From NCBI GenBank assembly GCA_002471015.1, contig DKPB01000034.1, positions 53,021 to 117,020 on the forward strand: a stretch of 64,000 nucleotides of DNA, in the 5' to 3' direction. Made by a program: the position numbers and the translations under genes. Position 1 is the stretch's first letter. Every line of letters starts with the position of its first letter. The stretch is from Stenotrophomonas sp. UBA7346. GTDB lineage: Bacteria; Pseudomonadota; Gammaproteobacteria; Xanthomonadales; Xanthomonadaceae. The notes beneath the pieces were generated by a model that was not told the DNA's origin, did not search any database, and saw only the letters and a program-made list of their open reading frames with translations. Shown one piece after another: positions 32,841 through 40,707 of this stretch.

Positions 32841-33097
32841 GTAGTGCCGAGCCATGCTCGGCAGAGGCTTTGCCGGGAATGCCCCTTGCCGAGCATGGCT
32901 CGGCACTACATTGGTGTTGCCGGGAATGCCCCTTGCCGAGCATGGCTCGGCACTACATTGGTATTGCTGGGAATGCCCTTTGCCGAGCATGGCTCGGCAC
33001 TACATTGGTGTTGCTGGGAATGCCCTTTGCCGAGCATGGCTCGGCACTGCATTGGTATTGCCGGGAATGCCCTTGCCGAGCATGGCTCGGCACTACA
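32841..33097 (+). repeat. SMAG hairpin array: one inverted and five direct copies
   Basis: One unit in the GTAGTGCCGAGCCATGCTC direction starts at 32841. Five units of TGCCGAGCATGGCTCGGCA in the other direction start at 32887, 32934, 32981, 33028 and 33074. The period is 46-47 bp and the spacer (CTACATTGGTNTTGCNGGGA-like) is conserved, so the whole 47-bp unit has been duplicated in tandem. The array lies between the vWA and zapE genes. It is not a CRISPR: the units are palindromic and the spacers repeat. Confidence 0.9.
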
Positions 33098-33104
33098 GGA
33101 GGCG

Positions 33105-34199
33105 TCAGTGGCGATGTGCGGTGCCCAGGTATTCGGCGCTCTGCATCTCGATCAGGCGGCTGGCGGTGCGCTCGAAGGCGCCGGCCAGGCGGGTGCCGCT
33201 GTACAGCAGAGGCGGGGCGTCCTGCGCCGTGCAGACCAGGTTGACCTGGCGGTCGTACAGCTCGTCGATCAGGTTGACGAAGCGGCGGGCGGCATCTTCG
33301 TTCATGCGGTCGAAATGCGGAATGCCACCGAGCAGCACGGTGGTGAATTCACGCGCGATCTCGATGTAGTCCGACGGGCCGCGCGGGCCTTCGCACAGGG
33401 CGGCGAAATCAAACCAGGCGATGCTCTTGCCGCGACCGCGCACCGGGATCTTGCGACCTTCGATCTGGATATTGCCGCCACGTGCCTGCTCGGCACCGCT
33501 CAGCTCCTTCCAACGCCCCGCCAACCACGCATCACTTTCGGCATCGAGCGGCGCGCGGTAGACCGGCGAGCGGGTCAGCGCACGCATGCGGTAGTCCTCG
33601 GTGCCCTCGGCATACAGCTCGACACAATGCTTCTGCAGCAGCGCGATCGCCGGCAGGAAGCTCTCGCGCTGCAGGCCATTGAGGTAGAGATTCTCCACTG
33701 CGGTGTTGGATGTGGTCACCAGGGTCACACCCTCCGCGAACAAACGCTCCAGCAGGCGCCCCAGCAGCATCGCATCGCCAATGTCGGTGACGAAGAACTC
33801 GTCCAGCACCAGCACGCGCAGATTGTCGCGCCACTGCTGGGCGATCCTCGCCAACGGGTCGCTCTGGCCCTGGTGCTCATGCAGCTGCTCGTGGATGCCG
33901 CGCATGAAGCGGTGGAAGTGGGTGCGGTACTTCTGCTCGATCGGCAGGCCGTCGTAGAACAGGTCGACCAGGAAGGTCTTGCCACGGCCCACGCCGCCCC
34001 AGAAATACAGGCCCTTGACCGGCTCGGGCTTTTTCCAGAACGCCGACAGCCGGTCCAGCCAGCCATCCTGCGCGCTGTCGACGATGGCTTCATGGATACG
34101 ATCCAGCTCGGCCAGCGCGGCATGCTGGGCAACATCGTCACGCCAGTCGCCGCGGGCCACACCGGCGGCGTAGCGTTGTGAGGGGGTCATTGCATCCAT
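33105..34199 (-). CDS. zapE: ZapE / AFG1-family cell-division ATPase
   Basis: A 364-residue AAA+-type ATPase with the Walker A motif in YFWGGVGRGKTFLVDLFYDGLP, Walker B in VLVLDEFFVTDIGDAM and the sensor VTTSNTAVENLYLNGL. In E. coli ZapE acts on FtsZ during division under low oxygen or stress. The gene is followed (2 bp) by nothing on its own strand except the SMAG array, and its start lies 3 bp from the hydrolase stop, so the two are probably cotranscribed. Confidence 0.92.
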   Translation of the reverse strand: MDAMTPSQRYAAGVARGDWRDDVAQHAALAELDRIHEAIVDSAQDGWLDRLSAFWKKPEPVKGLYFWGGVGRGKTFLVDLFYDGLPIEQKYRTHFHRFMRGIHEQLHEHQGQSDPLARIAQQWRDNLRVLVLDEFFVTDIGDAMLLGRLLERLFAEGVTLVTTSNTAVENLYLNGLQRESFLPAIALLQKHCVELYAEGTEDYRMRALTRSPVYRAPLDAESDAWLAGRWKELSGAEQARGGNIQIEGRKIPVRGRGKSIAWFDFAALCEGPRGPSDYIEIAREFTTVLLGGIPHFDRMNEDAARRFVNLIDELYDRQVNLVCTAQDAPPLLYSGTRLAGAFERTASRLIEMQSAEYLGTAHRH

Positions 34200-34201
34200 G
34201 C

Positions 34202-34873
34202 TCAGTTGCTGCCGTCAGGCAGCCAGCGCCGCACTTCATGCTGGATGGCGCCGCGCAGATCAATCAGCTTGCGATGGAAAAAATGCGAGGTGTCGGGCAT
34301 GCGCACCAACTGCGGCGGGTTCGGCAGTGATTCCAGCCACTGGTAGACGCCCTGGGCATCCACCACTTCGTCGGCATCGCCCTGCACCACCAGCCAGTTG
34401 GCTGGCGGCTGCACGTCGGAGAAATCCCAGGTGCGGCGGCCAACCGGCGGCGCGATCGAGATCAGCGCCTGCGGCTGCAGGGCCGCCGCTGCACGCAGCG
34501 AGACATAGGCACCAAAGCTGAAACCGGCCAGCCACAATGCGCAGTCCGGGCGCTGGCTGCGCACCCAGTTGGCTACCGCGCGCAGGTCATCGGCTTCGCC
34601 CTCGCCATTGTCGTAGGTGCCGGCCGAGCCACCCACGCTGCGGAAGTTGAAGCGCACCGTAGTAATGCCCAGGTCGCGCAGCGCACGCGAGGCCATGGTC
34701 ACCACCTTGTTGTGCATGCTGCCACCCTCGATGGACAGCGGGTGGCAGATGACCGCGATGATGGGGCGTGCCGTAGCGTCGCCATCGGGCAGGTCGACAC
34801 CGACTTCCAGCGGCCCGGCCGGGCCATCCAGGGTCAGTGTCGCCGATTCGTGGGGGAATGGGGGCGTTTGCAT
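34202..34873 (-). CDS. Alpha/beta hydrolase (YheT/YfhR-like small family)
   Basis: A 223-residue serine hydrolase. The nucleophile is in LAGFSFGAYVSLRAA, with ICHPLSIEGGSMHNKVV forming the oxyanion loop, the Asp in QGDADEVVDA and the His in PDTSHFFHRKL. This set is typical of the cytoplasmic CocE-like or dienelactone-hydrolase-like family beside zapE in Xanthomonadaceae. Substrate unknown. ATG at 34873. Confidence 0.83.
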   Translation of the reverse strand: MQTPPFPHESATLTLDGPAGPLEVGVDLPDGDATARPIIAVICHPLSIEGGSMHNKVVTMASRALRDLGITTVRFNFRSVGGSAGTYDNGEGEADDLRAVANWVRSQRPDCALWLAGFSFGAYVSLRAAAALQPQALISIAPPVGRRTWDFSDVQPPANWLVVQGDADEVVDAQGVYQWLESLPNPPQLVRMPDTSHFFHRKLIDLRGAIQHEVRRWLPDGSN

Positions 34874-34937
34874 GTGTCCATAATACCGGCCCCGTCCCGT
34901 GGCTTCACCGCCCCCTCCGCAGACAGTCCTTTCCACC

Positions 34938-35798
34938 ATGCATTTCCTCATCCTCAGCGTGATCTGCAGCGTCCTGGTATCGGTGCTGCTGAAGCTGGCC
35001 CCGCGCCGTGGCGTGGACATCGCCCAGGCGGTGACCTGGAACTACCTGGCCGCCAGCGTGCTGTCGCTGGTGCTGCTCAAGCCCTCGCTGGCGTCACTGC
35101 AGAGCGGGCATACGCCCTGGCTGGCACTGCTTGGCCTGGCCGTCGCCCTGCCCGGCATCTTCCTGGTGCTGGCGCGGGCGGTGGAAGGGGCTGGCATTGT
35201 CCGCAGCGACGTCGCCCAGCGGCTGTCCTTGCTGTTGTCGCTGGCCGCGGCGTTCCTGCTGTTCGGCGAACAGGCCAACGGCTGGAAGCTCGCCGGCCTG
35301 GGCCTGGGCGTGCTGGCCATCGTCGGTGTGAGCGCGCGCAGCGGTGACGATGCGCGCGCTGCGGGCAAAGGTTGGGGCTGGCTGCTGGGGGTATGGGTGG
35401 GCTTTGCCTTGATCGACATCCTGCTCAAGCAGGTGGCTGCCGCCGGTACCCCCTCCACTGCGGCCCTGCTGGTGAGTTTTGGCATCGCCTTCGTGCTGAT
35501 GCTTGTGTGGCAGCTGCAGCGGCATTTCAGTGGCAGCAGCCGGCTGACGCTGGGCAATCTGGGCTGTGGCCTGCTGCTGGGGCTGCTCAACTTCGGCAAC
35601 ATTCTGTTTTACGTGCGCGCACACCAGGCACTGCCGCACAGCCCGGCGACGATTTTTGCCGGAATGAACATCGGCGTGGTGTGCCTGGGCGCGCTGGTCG
35701 GTGTATTGGTGTTCGGCGAGAAGACCAGCGTGTGGAACCGTGTTGGCCTGGCGCTGGCGGTGGTGGCGATCGGCTTGATTGCGCGCGGGACGCTTTAG
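34938..35798 (+). CDS. EamA/DMT-family membrane transporter
   Basis: A 286-residue protein with about ten membrane helices and the two EamA repeats (residues ~1-138 and ~150-286). Typical stretches are VTWNYLAASVLSLVLL, LARAVEGAGIVRSDVAQRLSLLLSL and NIGVVCLGALVGVLVFGEKTSVWNRVGLALAVVAIG. The family exports metabolites or amino acids; the substrate is unknown. The stop codon is 2 bp from the end of a small mobile element. Confidence 0.83.
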   Translation: MHFLILSVICSVLVSVLLKLAPRRGVDIAQAVTWNYLAASVLSLVLLKPSLASLQSGHTPWLALLGLAVALPGIFLVLARAVEGAGIVRSDVAQRLSLLLSLAAAFLLFGEQANGWKLAGLGLGVLAIVGVSARSGDDARAAGKGWGWLLGVWVGFALIDILLKQVAAAGTPSTAALLVSFGIAFVLMLVWQLQRHFSGSSRLTLGNLGCGLLLGLLNFGNILFYVRAHQALPHSPATIFAGMNIGVVCLGALVGVLVFGEKTSVWNRVGLALAVVAIGLIARGTL

Positions 35799-35800
35799 AG

Positions 35801-35993
35801 ACAGGAGTGAGTAAAGAGGAGTGAGGAGTGAGATACAAGCTGCTGCCCTTATTGCTCCGGCTCAGGCTTGCGCTGACGGTGCGCGGGAGTTTCGGGTTAT
35901 GAACGGATGGAAGGGAGCGAGAAGTGAGAGACAGGCAGAAAGCGAGCAGCTCGCTGCTTTTCTCACTCCTCACTCCTCTTCACTCACTCCTGG
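35801..35993. mobile_element. 193-bp MITE-like relative of the four-helix-bundle element
   Basis: The ends 35801-35834 and 35960-35993 are inverted repeats identical at 31 of 34 positions and match the ends of the element at 26589-27154. The right inner part (GGAGCGAGAAGTGAGA at about 35917-35932) matches the end of the four-helix-bundle gene there. The gene itself is missing, so this is an internally deleted, probably non-autonomous copy. It fills the space between the convergent stop codons of the EamA gene (35798) and the nuclease gene (35997). Confidence 0.8.
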
Positions 35994-35996
35994 CCC

Positions 35997-37727
35997 TCAG
36001 GGCTCAAACCCCAGCAACAACGGATCATGGTCGGAACTGCGCCACGGGCCCGGCACGTTGCGGCCCTGGTAGCCCACCTCATCGCCCTCATCGGCATTGA
36101 TGTGCCATTCGGCTGCGCCCTTCAGCCGCGCCGCCATGCCCGGGCTCAGCAGGGCGTGATCGAGCCGGCCGGTCAGGCCGTTGTAGACGTAGCTATAGGG
36201 CTGCTCCACACCGGCCACCTTGAACGCATCCTGCCAGCCATCAGCATTCAAGGTGCGGATCGGGTCTTCCATCGCATAGGCGTTGAAGTCGCCCAGCAGC
36301 ACCGCGTCGCGGCTGCCACTGCCGGTGGGATCACCCTGCAACCAGCTGTGCAGCAGCCTGGCCGATTCCACCCGGGTGGCGTTCCAGCAGCCCTGGCCAT
36401 CGCCACGATCAGCATCGGCACCGCCGGCTTCCGAGCAGCCCTTGGACTTGAAGTGATTGGCCACCACCACGAACGGCGTGCCCTTGCGGCCCATGCGGAA
36501 GGCCTGCGCCAGCGGCACGCGGCTGCGCTCGCCAAACGGCTCTTGTTCCAGCACCGCCGGCTTGCCAACCGTGCTCACTTTTGACGCACGGTAGATGATG
36601 CCCACCCGGATCGGGTTGTCGCCCGGGCCCTTGCCGGCATCGACAAAACGCCAGTCGCCACCCTTGCCCTGCGCGGCGTTGAGTGCGCGCACCAGCTGGT
36701 CGATCGCCGAGCCCGGGCCATAGCCGTCGTTTTCCAGCTCCATCAGTGCCGCCACATCGGCATCGAGGCTGCCGATGGTGGTGACCAGCTTGGCCTGCTG
36801 CGCCGCCTGCTGCTCGGCGGTCTTGGCGCCGCGCAGGGTCGGATAGCCGCCGCCCTTGCCATCGCCATTGAAGTAGTTCTCCAGGTTGAACGCGGCAATG
36901 CGCAGGCCGTCTGCCACCTCCGGCGGCTGCTGCGGACGCTGCGCATCCACCTGCAACGGCGCGGTCAGCTGCAGGCGGTAGCCACCGTCATAGCGCTGGT
37001 CGACGATGCCCTGCACGTCACGCAATGCAGCGCCATTGCGCAGCAGCTGGTCGGCGCCCAGATAGGACACACTGCCCGGCTCGCGCTTGCCGCTGGCATC
37101 GTCCAGGCGCAGGCGACGGCGATCATTGTCGGCGATCACCGCGGCCTGCTCGGGGCTGCCGGCGGCGGCCACTTCACTGGGCTGCCACAGACGGCCGCCG
37201 AAGGCGGCGGTCAGCTCGCCATGGCGCGTGAGCTGGTCCTGGCCGGCCAGGGTCAGCCCGCTCGGGATACGCACCTGCATGCCTTCCAACGCCTCCCAGC
37301 TGGCCGGCACGGCGTTGACTACCACCGGCGCAGGCGCGGGCCTGGCGGCAATTGGACTGACGGTCTGCGCCTGCAGCGTGGTCAGGCCCTGCCCGCTCTT
37401 GCCGGCGGCCAGTTCCTGCACGGTGCCGGTGATGCGCAGCCATTGCCCGGCCTGCACCTGCTGGTCTGCCGGCAATTGCACGAACAAGGCGTCGGAGGTG
37501 GCATCGTTGCCATCACCGGCATCCTGCACATAGATGCCGCCCAGGCCTTCGCGCATGTCGGCGGTCACTACCGCTTCGATGGTCACGGTCCTGCCTTCGT
37601 AAGGACTGCGATCAGCCGTGCCCTGCACGCTGCCGACCGGCAACACGACGGGCTTGGAGGGGGCCGCCCAGGCGGCGCCGGAACAGGCGGCCAGGGCCAA
37701 GGCAAGCAGGGAAGGGGTACAGCGCAT
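35997..37727 (-). CDS. ExeM/NucH-family extracellular endonuclease
   Basis: A 576-residue secreted nuclease. A signal peptide (residues 1-21, ending AAWAAP) precedes an OB-fold-like domain (residues ~30-190) and an endonuclease/exonuclease/phosphatase catalytic domain. Catalytic motifs are AFNLENYFNGDG, VAALMELENDGYGPGSAID, LLGDFNAYAMEDPI and SSDHDPLLLGFEP. Members degrade extracellular DNA and affect biofilms. The mRNA end coincides with the mobile element at 35801-35993. Confidence 0.9.
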   Translation of the reverse strand: MRCTPSLLALALAACSGAAWAAPSKPVVLPVGSVQGTADRSPYEGRTVTIEAVVTADMREGLGGIYVQDAGDGNDATSDALFVQLPADQQVQAGQWLRITGTVQELAAGKSGQGLTTLQAQTVSPIAARPAPAPVVVNAVPASWEALEGMQVRIPSGLTLAGQDQLTRHGELTAAFGGRLWQPSEVAAAGSPEQAAVIADNDRRRLRLDDASGKREPGSVSYLGADQLLRNGAALRDVQGIVDQRYDGGYRLQLTAPLQVDAQRPQQPPEVADGLRIAAFNLENYFNGDGKGGGYPTLRGAKTAEQQAAQQAKLVTTIGSLDADVAALMELENDGYGPGSAIDQLVRALNAAQGKGGDWRFVDAGKGPGDNPIRVGIIYRASKVSTVGKPAVLEQEPFGERSRVPLAQAFRMGRKGTPFVVVANHFKSKGCSEAGGADADRGDGQGCWNATRVESARLLHSWLQGDPTGSGSRDAVLLGDFNAYAMEDPIRTLNADGWQDAFKVAGVEQPYSYVYNGLTGRLDHALLSPGMAARLKGAAEWHINADEGDEVGYQGRNVPGPWRSSDHDPLLLGFEP

Positions 37728-37757
37728 GGACGCACTCCGGGGAAGACGGAAACAGAA

Positions 37758-37780
37758 GCGCCGCCCTGCTCGGGCGGCGC
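37758..37780. terminator. Hairpin between cytochrome c5 and the nuclease gene
   Basis: GCGCCGCCC (37758-37766) pairs perfectly with GGGCGGCGC (37772-37780) around the loop TGCTC. On the minus strand it follows the cytochrome gene by 55 bases; only a short T-rich stretch comes after it, so it may act with Rho or mainly protect the RNA end. Confidence 0.6.
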
Positions 37781-37834
37781 CGGTTATTTTGCAGCAATCT
37801 GGCTACCGGCCAGTTGCAGGAGTCTGGCGGCTTC

Positions 37835-38353
37835 CTATTTCAGATTGTCCAGCATCCAGTCCACCGCTGCGTGGATCTGCTCCTCGCTGAGCCCGGCATT
37901 GCCACCCTTGGGCGGCATGATGCCGCCATCCGGGCCGGTGTAGCCCTCAATGGCGTGCTTGTAGAGGGTGTCCTTGCCCTGCGCCAGCCGGCCATCCCAA
38001 TGCGCGTGGTCAAGGGTCGGCGCGTTGCCAACGCCACTGGTATGGCAGGCAGTGCACAGGTTGTCGAAGATGGTCTTGCCATCCAGGGTGCCGCCGTAGG
38101 CGCCGCTGGCGGCCGCTGCTGCAGCGGCGGCGGCTGCCGCGGCGGCCTGCGCCGAGGCACCGGTGGCACCGGCATAGACCGCACCGATGGGCGCGATGCG
38201 CTGCTCGATGCGTTTGGTCGCCGTCGGCGACACTTCCTTGGGAATGGCGTGCTGCAGGTAGGACGCGAAGATGATCAAGCCAACCGTGATGACGGCCAGG
38301 ATGGCGATCACGATCGAAAAGCGTTTCAGGAACTCAAGGTCGTAATTCCGCAC
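37835..38353 (-). CDS. Membrane-anchored cytochrome c5 family protein
   Basis: A 172-residue protein with an N-terminal membrane anchor (IVIAILAVITVGLIIFASYL), a linker with a run of 13 alanines (about residues 70-82), and a class I cytochrome c domain. Heme attachment is in NLCTACHTSGVG and the axial Met in GGIMPPKGGNAGLS. It carries electrons in the periplasm, likely to a terminal oxidase or cytochrome c peroxidase. The polyalanine linker is unusual for the family and is encoded by GCN triplets. Confidence 0.88.
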   Translation of the reverse strand: MRNYDLEFLKRFSIVIAILAVITVGLIIFASYLQHAIPKEVSPTATKRIEQRIAPIGAVYAGATGASAQAAAAAAAAAAAAASGAYGGTLDGKTIFDNLCTACHTSGVGNAPTLDHAHWDGRLAQGKDTLYKHAIEGYTGPDGGIMPPKGGNAGLSEEQIHAAVDWMLDNLK

Positions 38354-38486
38354 GTCTCATCACCCCAGGCGAGTAGTCGGTGGACCGCTTTGCTCGGCGA
38401 GTATAGACCAGCGTTGGGCTGCTCCCGCAATGCCTGTTGCCCTGCCTTGATGTGCGGCATTGCACCATCGGGCGGGCGCGCGGAAC

Positions 38487-39104
38487 TCAGGCCGGTACCG
38501 GCGCGCCGGCCGCACGCAGACACAACGCACTGATCGCGGTGACCAGATGTTCGCCGTCGCGCAGGCCATCGCGGCTGGGCGCGGTAGGCCCCACCAGCGC
38601 CTCGGTGAAGGCGCCGACGATGCAGGCCGCACTGATATCCAGATCCTGCGCCGGCAGTTCGCCCGCGCATAGGCCGTCTTCCAGGATGCGCTTGAACACA
38701 TCACCGAACAGCCGCCGGCAACGGATGCGCTCGGCCTCCACTTCCGGGTCCACCGGCTCGGCGATGAAGGCATAGGCCAGGCCAGGGCCGGCCATGGCGC
38801 GGCGCACGAACGAGGCCACTGCCCGTTGCAGGCGCTCAGGCGCCGGCAGCGGCTGGGCGGCAATCGCGGCCAGGATCTCCAACTCATGTTCGACGGCCAA
38901 GGTCAGCACCTCCACGAACAGCTCGGCCTTGGATGGAAAGTGCCGGTAGATCAGCCCGGTAGACACCCCTGCCTCGGCCGCCACGGCGGTGATCGGGGCA
39001 TTGCGATAGCCGCCGGCGGCGACCAGCCGACGGGCCGCCATCAGGATCCGCTCGCGGTTGCCCGCCAGCCGTTTTTCCATCAATTCCGAACGCTTGTAAG
39101 CCAT
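38487..39104 (-). CDS. TetR-family regulator next to leucine-degradation genes
   Basis: A 205-residue repressor. The helix-turn-helix is ILMAARRLVAAGGYRNAPITAVAAEAGVSTGLIYRHFPSKAELFVEVLTLA, with a helical ligand-binding domain after it. It diverges from isovaleryl-CoA dehydrogenase (39248) and overlapping palindromes lie between them. A role in controlling branched-chain amino acid or acyl-CoA degradation is likely by position. The known regulators of these genes in other proteobacteria are the MerR-family LiuR or the TetR-family LiuQ. Confidence 0.87.
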   Translation of the reverse strand: MAYKRSELMEKRLAGNRERILMAARRLVAAGGYRNAPITAVAAEAGVSTGLIYRHFPSKAELFVEVLTLAVEHELEILAAIAAQPLPAPERLQRAVASFVRRAMAGPGLAYAFIAEPVDPEVEAERIRCRRLFGDVFKRILEDGLCAGELPAQDLDISAACIVGAFTEALVGPTAPSRDGLRDGEHLVTAISALCLRAAGAPVPA

Positions 39105-39110
39105 TTGCTG

Positions 39111-39140
39111 ATTCTATGTTCAATTTTTGAATTTGTATTC
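39111..39140. promoter_or_regulatory. Divergent operator and tetR promoter
   Basis: Two overlapping inverted repeats, TTCAA-TTT-TTGAA (39119-39131) and GAAT-TTGT-ATTC (39129-39140), lie in the short divergent region. A minus-strand -10 TAGAAT (39116-39111, 5 of 6) and AATACA (39139-39134, weak -35, 17-bp spacer) overlap the palindromes, so repressor bound here would block the tetR promoter. The site is AT-rich against a GC-rich background. Confidence 0.55.
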
Positions 39141-39247
39141 ACTTTTTCCACGGGAGCCGCTAGGCTGCGCGCAAACGCCCGTGCCGACGGCCTGCCCGTC
39201 ACCCCAACCCGGTGCGCCCTTACCGCCCTGCCGTACCGGAGCCAGCC

Positions 39248-40411
39248 ATGCACATCCCAACCCTCAACTTTGATCTGGGCGACGACATCGACATGCTGCG
39301 CGAGAGCGTGACGCAGTTCGCCGCCGCGCACATCGCGCCACTGGCCGCCGAAGCCGACGCCAGCAACCACTTCCCCAATCAGCTCTGGCGCCAGCTGGGC
39401 GAACAGGGCCTGCTGGGTATGACCGTGGAAGAAGAATACGGCGGCAGCGGCATGGGTTACCTGGCGCATGTGGTGGCGATGGAAGAAATCTCGCGCGCTT
39501 CCGGCGGCATCGGCCTGTCCTATGGCGCGCATTCCAACCTGTGCCTCAACCAGCTGCGCAAGAACGCCAGCGAAGCACAGAAGCACGAATACCTGCCCAA
39601 GCTGTGCAGCGGCGAGCATGTCGGCGCACTGGCGATGAGCGAGCCGGGTGCCGGTTCGGACGTGGTGTCGATGAAGCTGCGCGCCGAGCTGCGTGGCGAC
39701 CACTACGTGCTCAACGGCAACAAGATGTGGATCACCAATGGTCCCGATGCCGATGTGCTGGTGGTCTATGCCAAGACCGACCCGGAGGCCGGTTCGCGCG
39801 GCATCACCGCCTTCATCATCGAGAAGGGCATGAAGGGTTTCTCCACCGCGCAGAAGCTGGACAAGCTCGGCATGCGCTCGTCCAACACCTGCGAGCTGGT
39901 GTTCCAGGACTGCGAAGTGCCGGTCGAGAACGTGCTGGGTGCTGTTGGTGGTGGCGTCAAGGTGCTGATGTCCGGCCTGGACTACGAGCGCGTGGTGTTG
40001 TCCGGCGGCCCACTGGGCTTGATGTCGGCAGCGCTGGATGTGGTGCTTCCGTATGTGCATGAGCGCAAGCAGTTCGGCGAAGCGATCGGCAGCTTCCAGC
40101 TGATCCAGGCCAAGCTGGCCGACATGTATGTCGGCCTCAATGCCTGCCGTGCCTATGTGTATGCGGTGGCCAAGGCCTGCGACCAGGGCCGTACCACCCG
40201 CCAGGACGCGGCCGGCGCCATCCTGTATTCGGCCGAGAAGGCGACCTGGGCAGCGGGTGAAGCGATCCAGATCCTCGGCGGCAATGGCTATATCAACGAG
40301 TACCCGGCCGGGCGCTTGTGGCGCGATGCCAAGTTGTATGAGATTGGTGCGGGTACTTCGGAAATCCGCCGCATGTTGATTGGGCGGGAGTTGTTCCAGA
40401 AGACCGCATAA
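39248..40411 (+). CDS. ivd: Isovaleryl-CoA dehydrogenase
   Basis: Oxidises isovaleryl-CoA to 3-methylcrotonyl-CoA in leucine breakdown. The 387-residue flavoprotein has GLLGMTVEEEYGGSGM, LAMSEPGAGSDVVSMKLRA, the base Glu in MSGLDYERVVLSGGPLG (the location that distinguishes isovaleryl-CoA dehydrogenase from other acyl-CoA dehydrogenases), and IGAGTSEIRRMLIGREL. ATG at 39248 (MHIPTLNFDLGDD). It leads to the two carboxylase genes. Confidence 0.94.
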   Translation: MHIPTLNFDLGDDIDMLRESVTQFAAAHIAPLAAEADASNHFPNQLWRQLGEQGLLGMTVEEEYGGSGMGYLAHVVAMEEISRASGGIGLSYGAHSNLCLNQLRKNASEAQKHEYLPKLCSGEHVGALAMSEPGAGSDVVSMKLRAELRGDHYVLNGNKMWITNGPDADVLVVYAKTDPEAGSRGITAFIIEKGMKGFSTAQKLDKLGMRSSNTCELVFQDCEVPVENVLGAVGGGVKVLMSGLDYERVVLSGGPLGLMSAALDVVLPYVHERKQFGEAIGSFQLIQAKLADMYVGLNACRAYVYAVAKACDQGRTTRQDAAGAILYSAEKATWAAGEAIQILGGNGYINEYPAGRLWRDAKLYEIGAGTSEIRRMLIGRELFQKTA

Positions 40412-40423
40412 AGCCGCTTAAGC

Positions 40424-40547
40424 CCCTCTCCCGCTTGCGGGAGAGGGGTTGGGGTGAGGGGAGGCTCCTGGCAAGCAGACCCAATGCTTTAAAAGCTCCC
40501 CCTCATCCGCCCCTGCGGGGCACCTTCTCCCGCAAGCGGGAGAAGGG
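40424..40547. repeat. Two perfect hairpin repeats after the ivd gene
   Basis: CCTCTCCCGC-TT-GCGGGAGAGG (40424-40445) and the related CCTTCTCCCGC-AA-GCGGGAGAAGG (40522-40545) are near-identical perfect hairpins facing away from each other with TTGGGGTGAGGG and CCCCTCATCC between them. They form a bidirectional terminator-like REP pair between ivd and mccB. Confidence 0.75.
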
Positions 40548-40568
40548 ACGCAACAGCAGAGCAAAGCA

Positions 40569-40661
40569 ACGGCACCGGCACCGGCACCGGCAACGGCAAC
40601 GGCAAAAGCAAAAGCCAAGCAAGAGCCAAGCAAGAGCAAAACAACAGCAACAGCCCTGCGG
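40569..40661 (+). repeat. Hexanucleotide simple-sequence tract before mccB
   Basis: Reads as (GGCACC)n then GGCAACGGCAACGGCAAAAGC, AAGCCAAGCAAGAGCCAAGC and AGCAACAGC, a run of GC(A/C)-type hexamers extending about 90 bp up to 47 bp before the mccB start. Similar AGCAAAAGC/AGCAACAGC repeats lie before mccA (42627-42664). Slipped-strand length variation could alter the leader. Confidence 0.7.
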
Positions 40662-40707
40662 CCATGTTTCCACGCGCAGACCAGCTCCAGAATCCAGGAC
40701 TTCGGCC

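Noticed and set aside
32841..33097. CRISPR array
   Set aside because: Repeats are palindromic SMAG hairpins and the spacers are near copies of one another; no cas genes are present.
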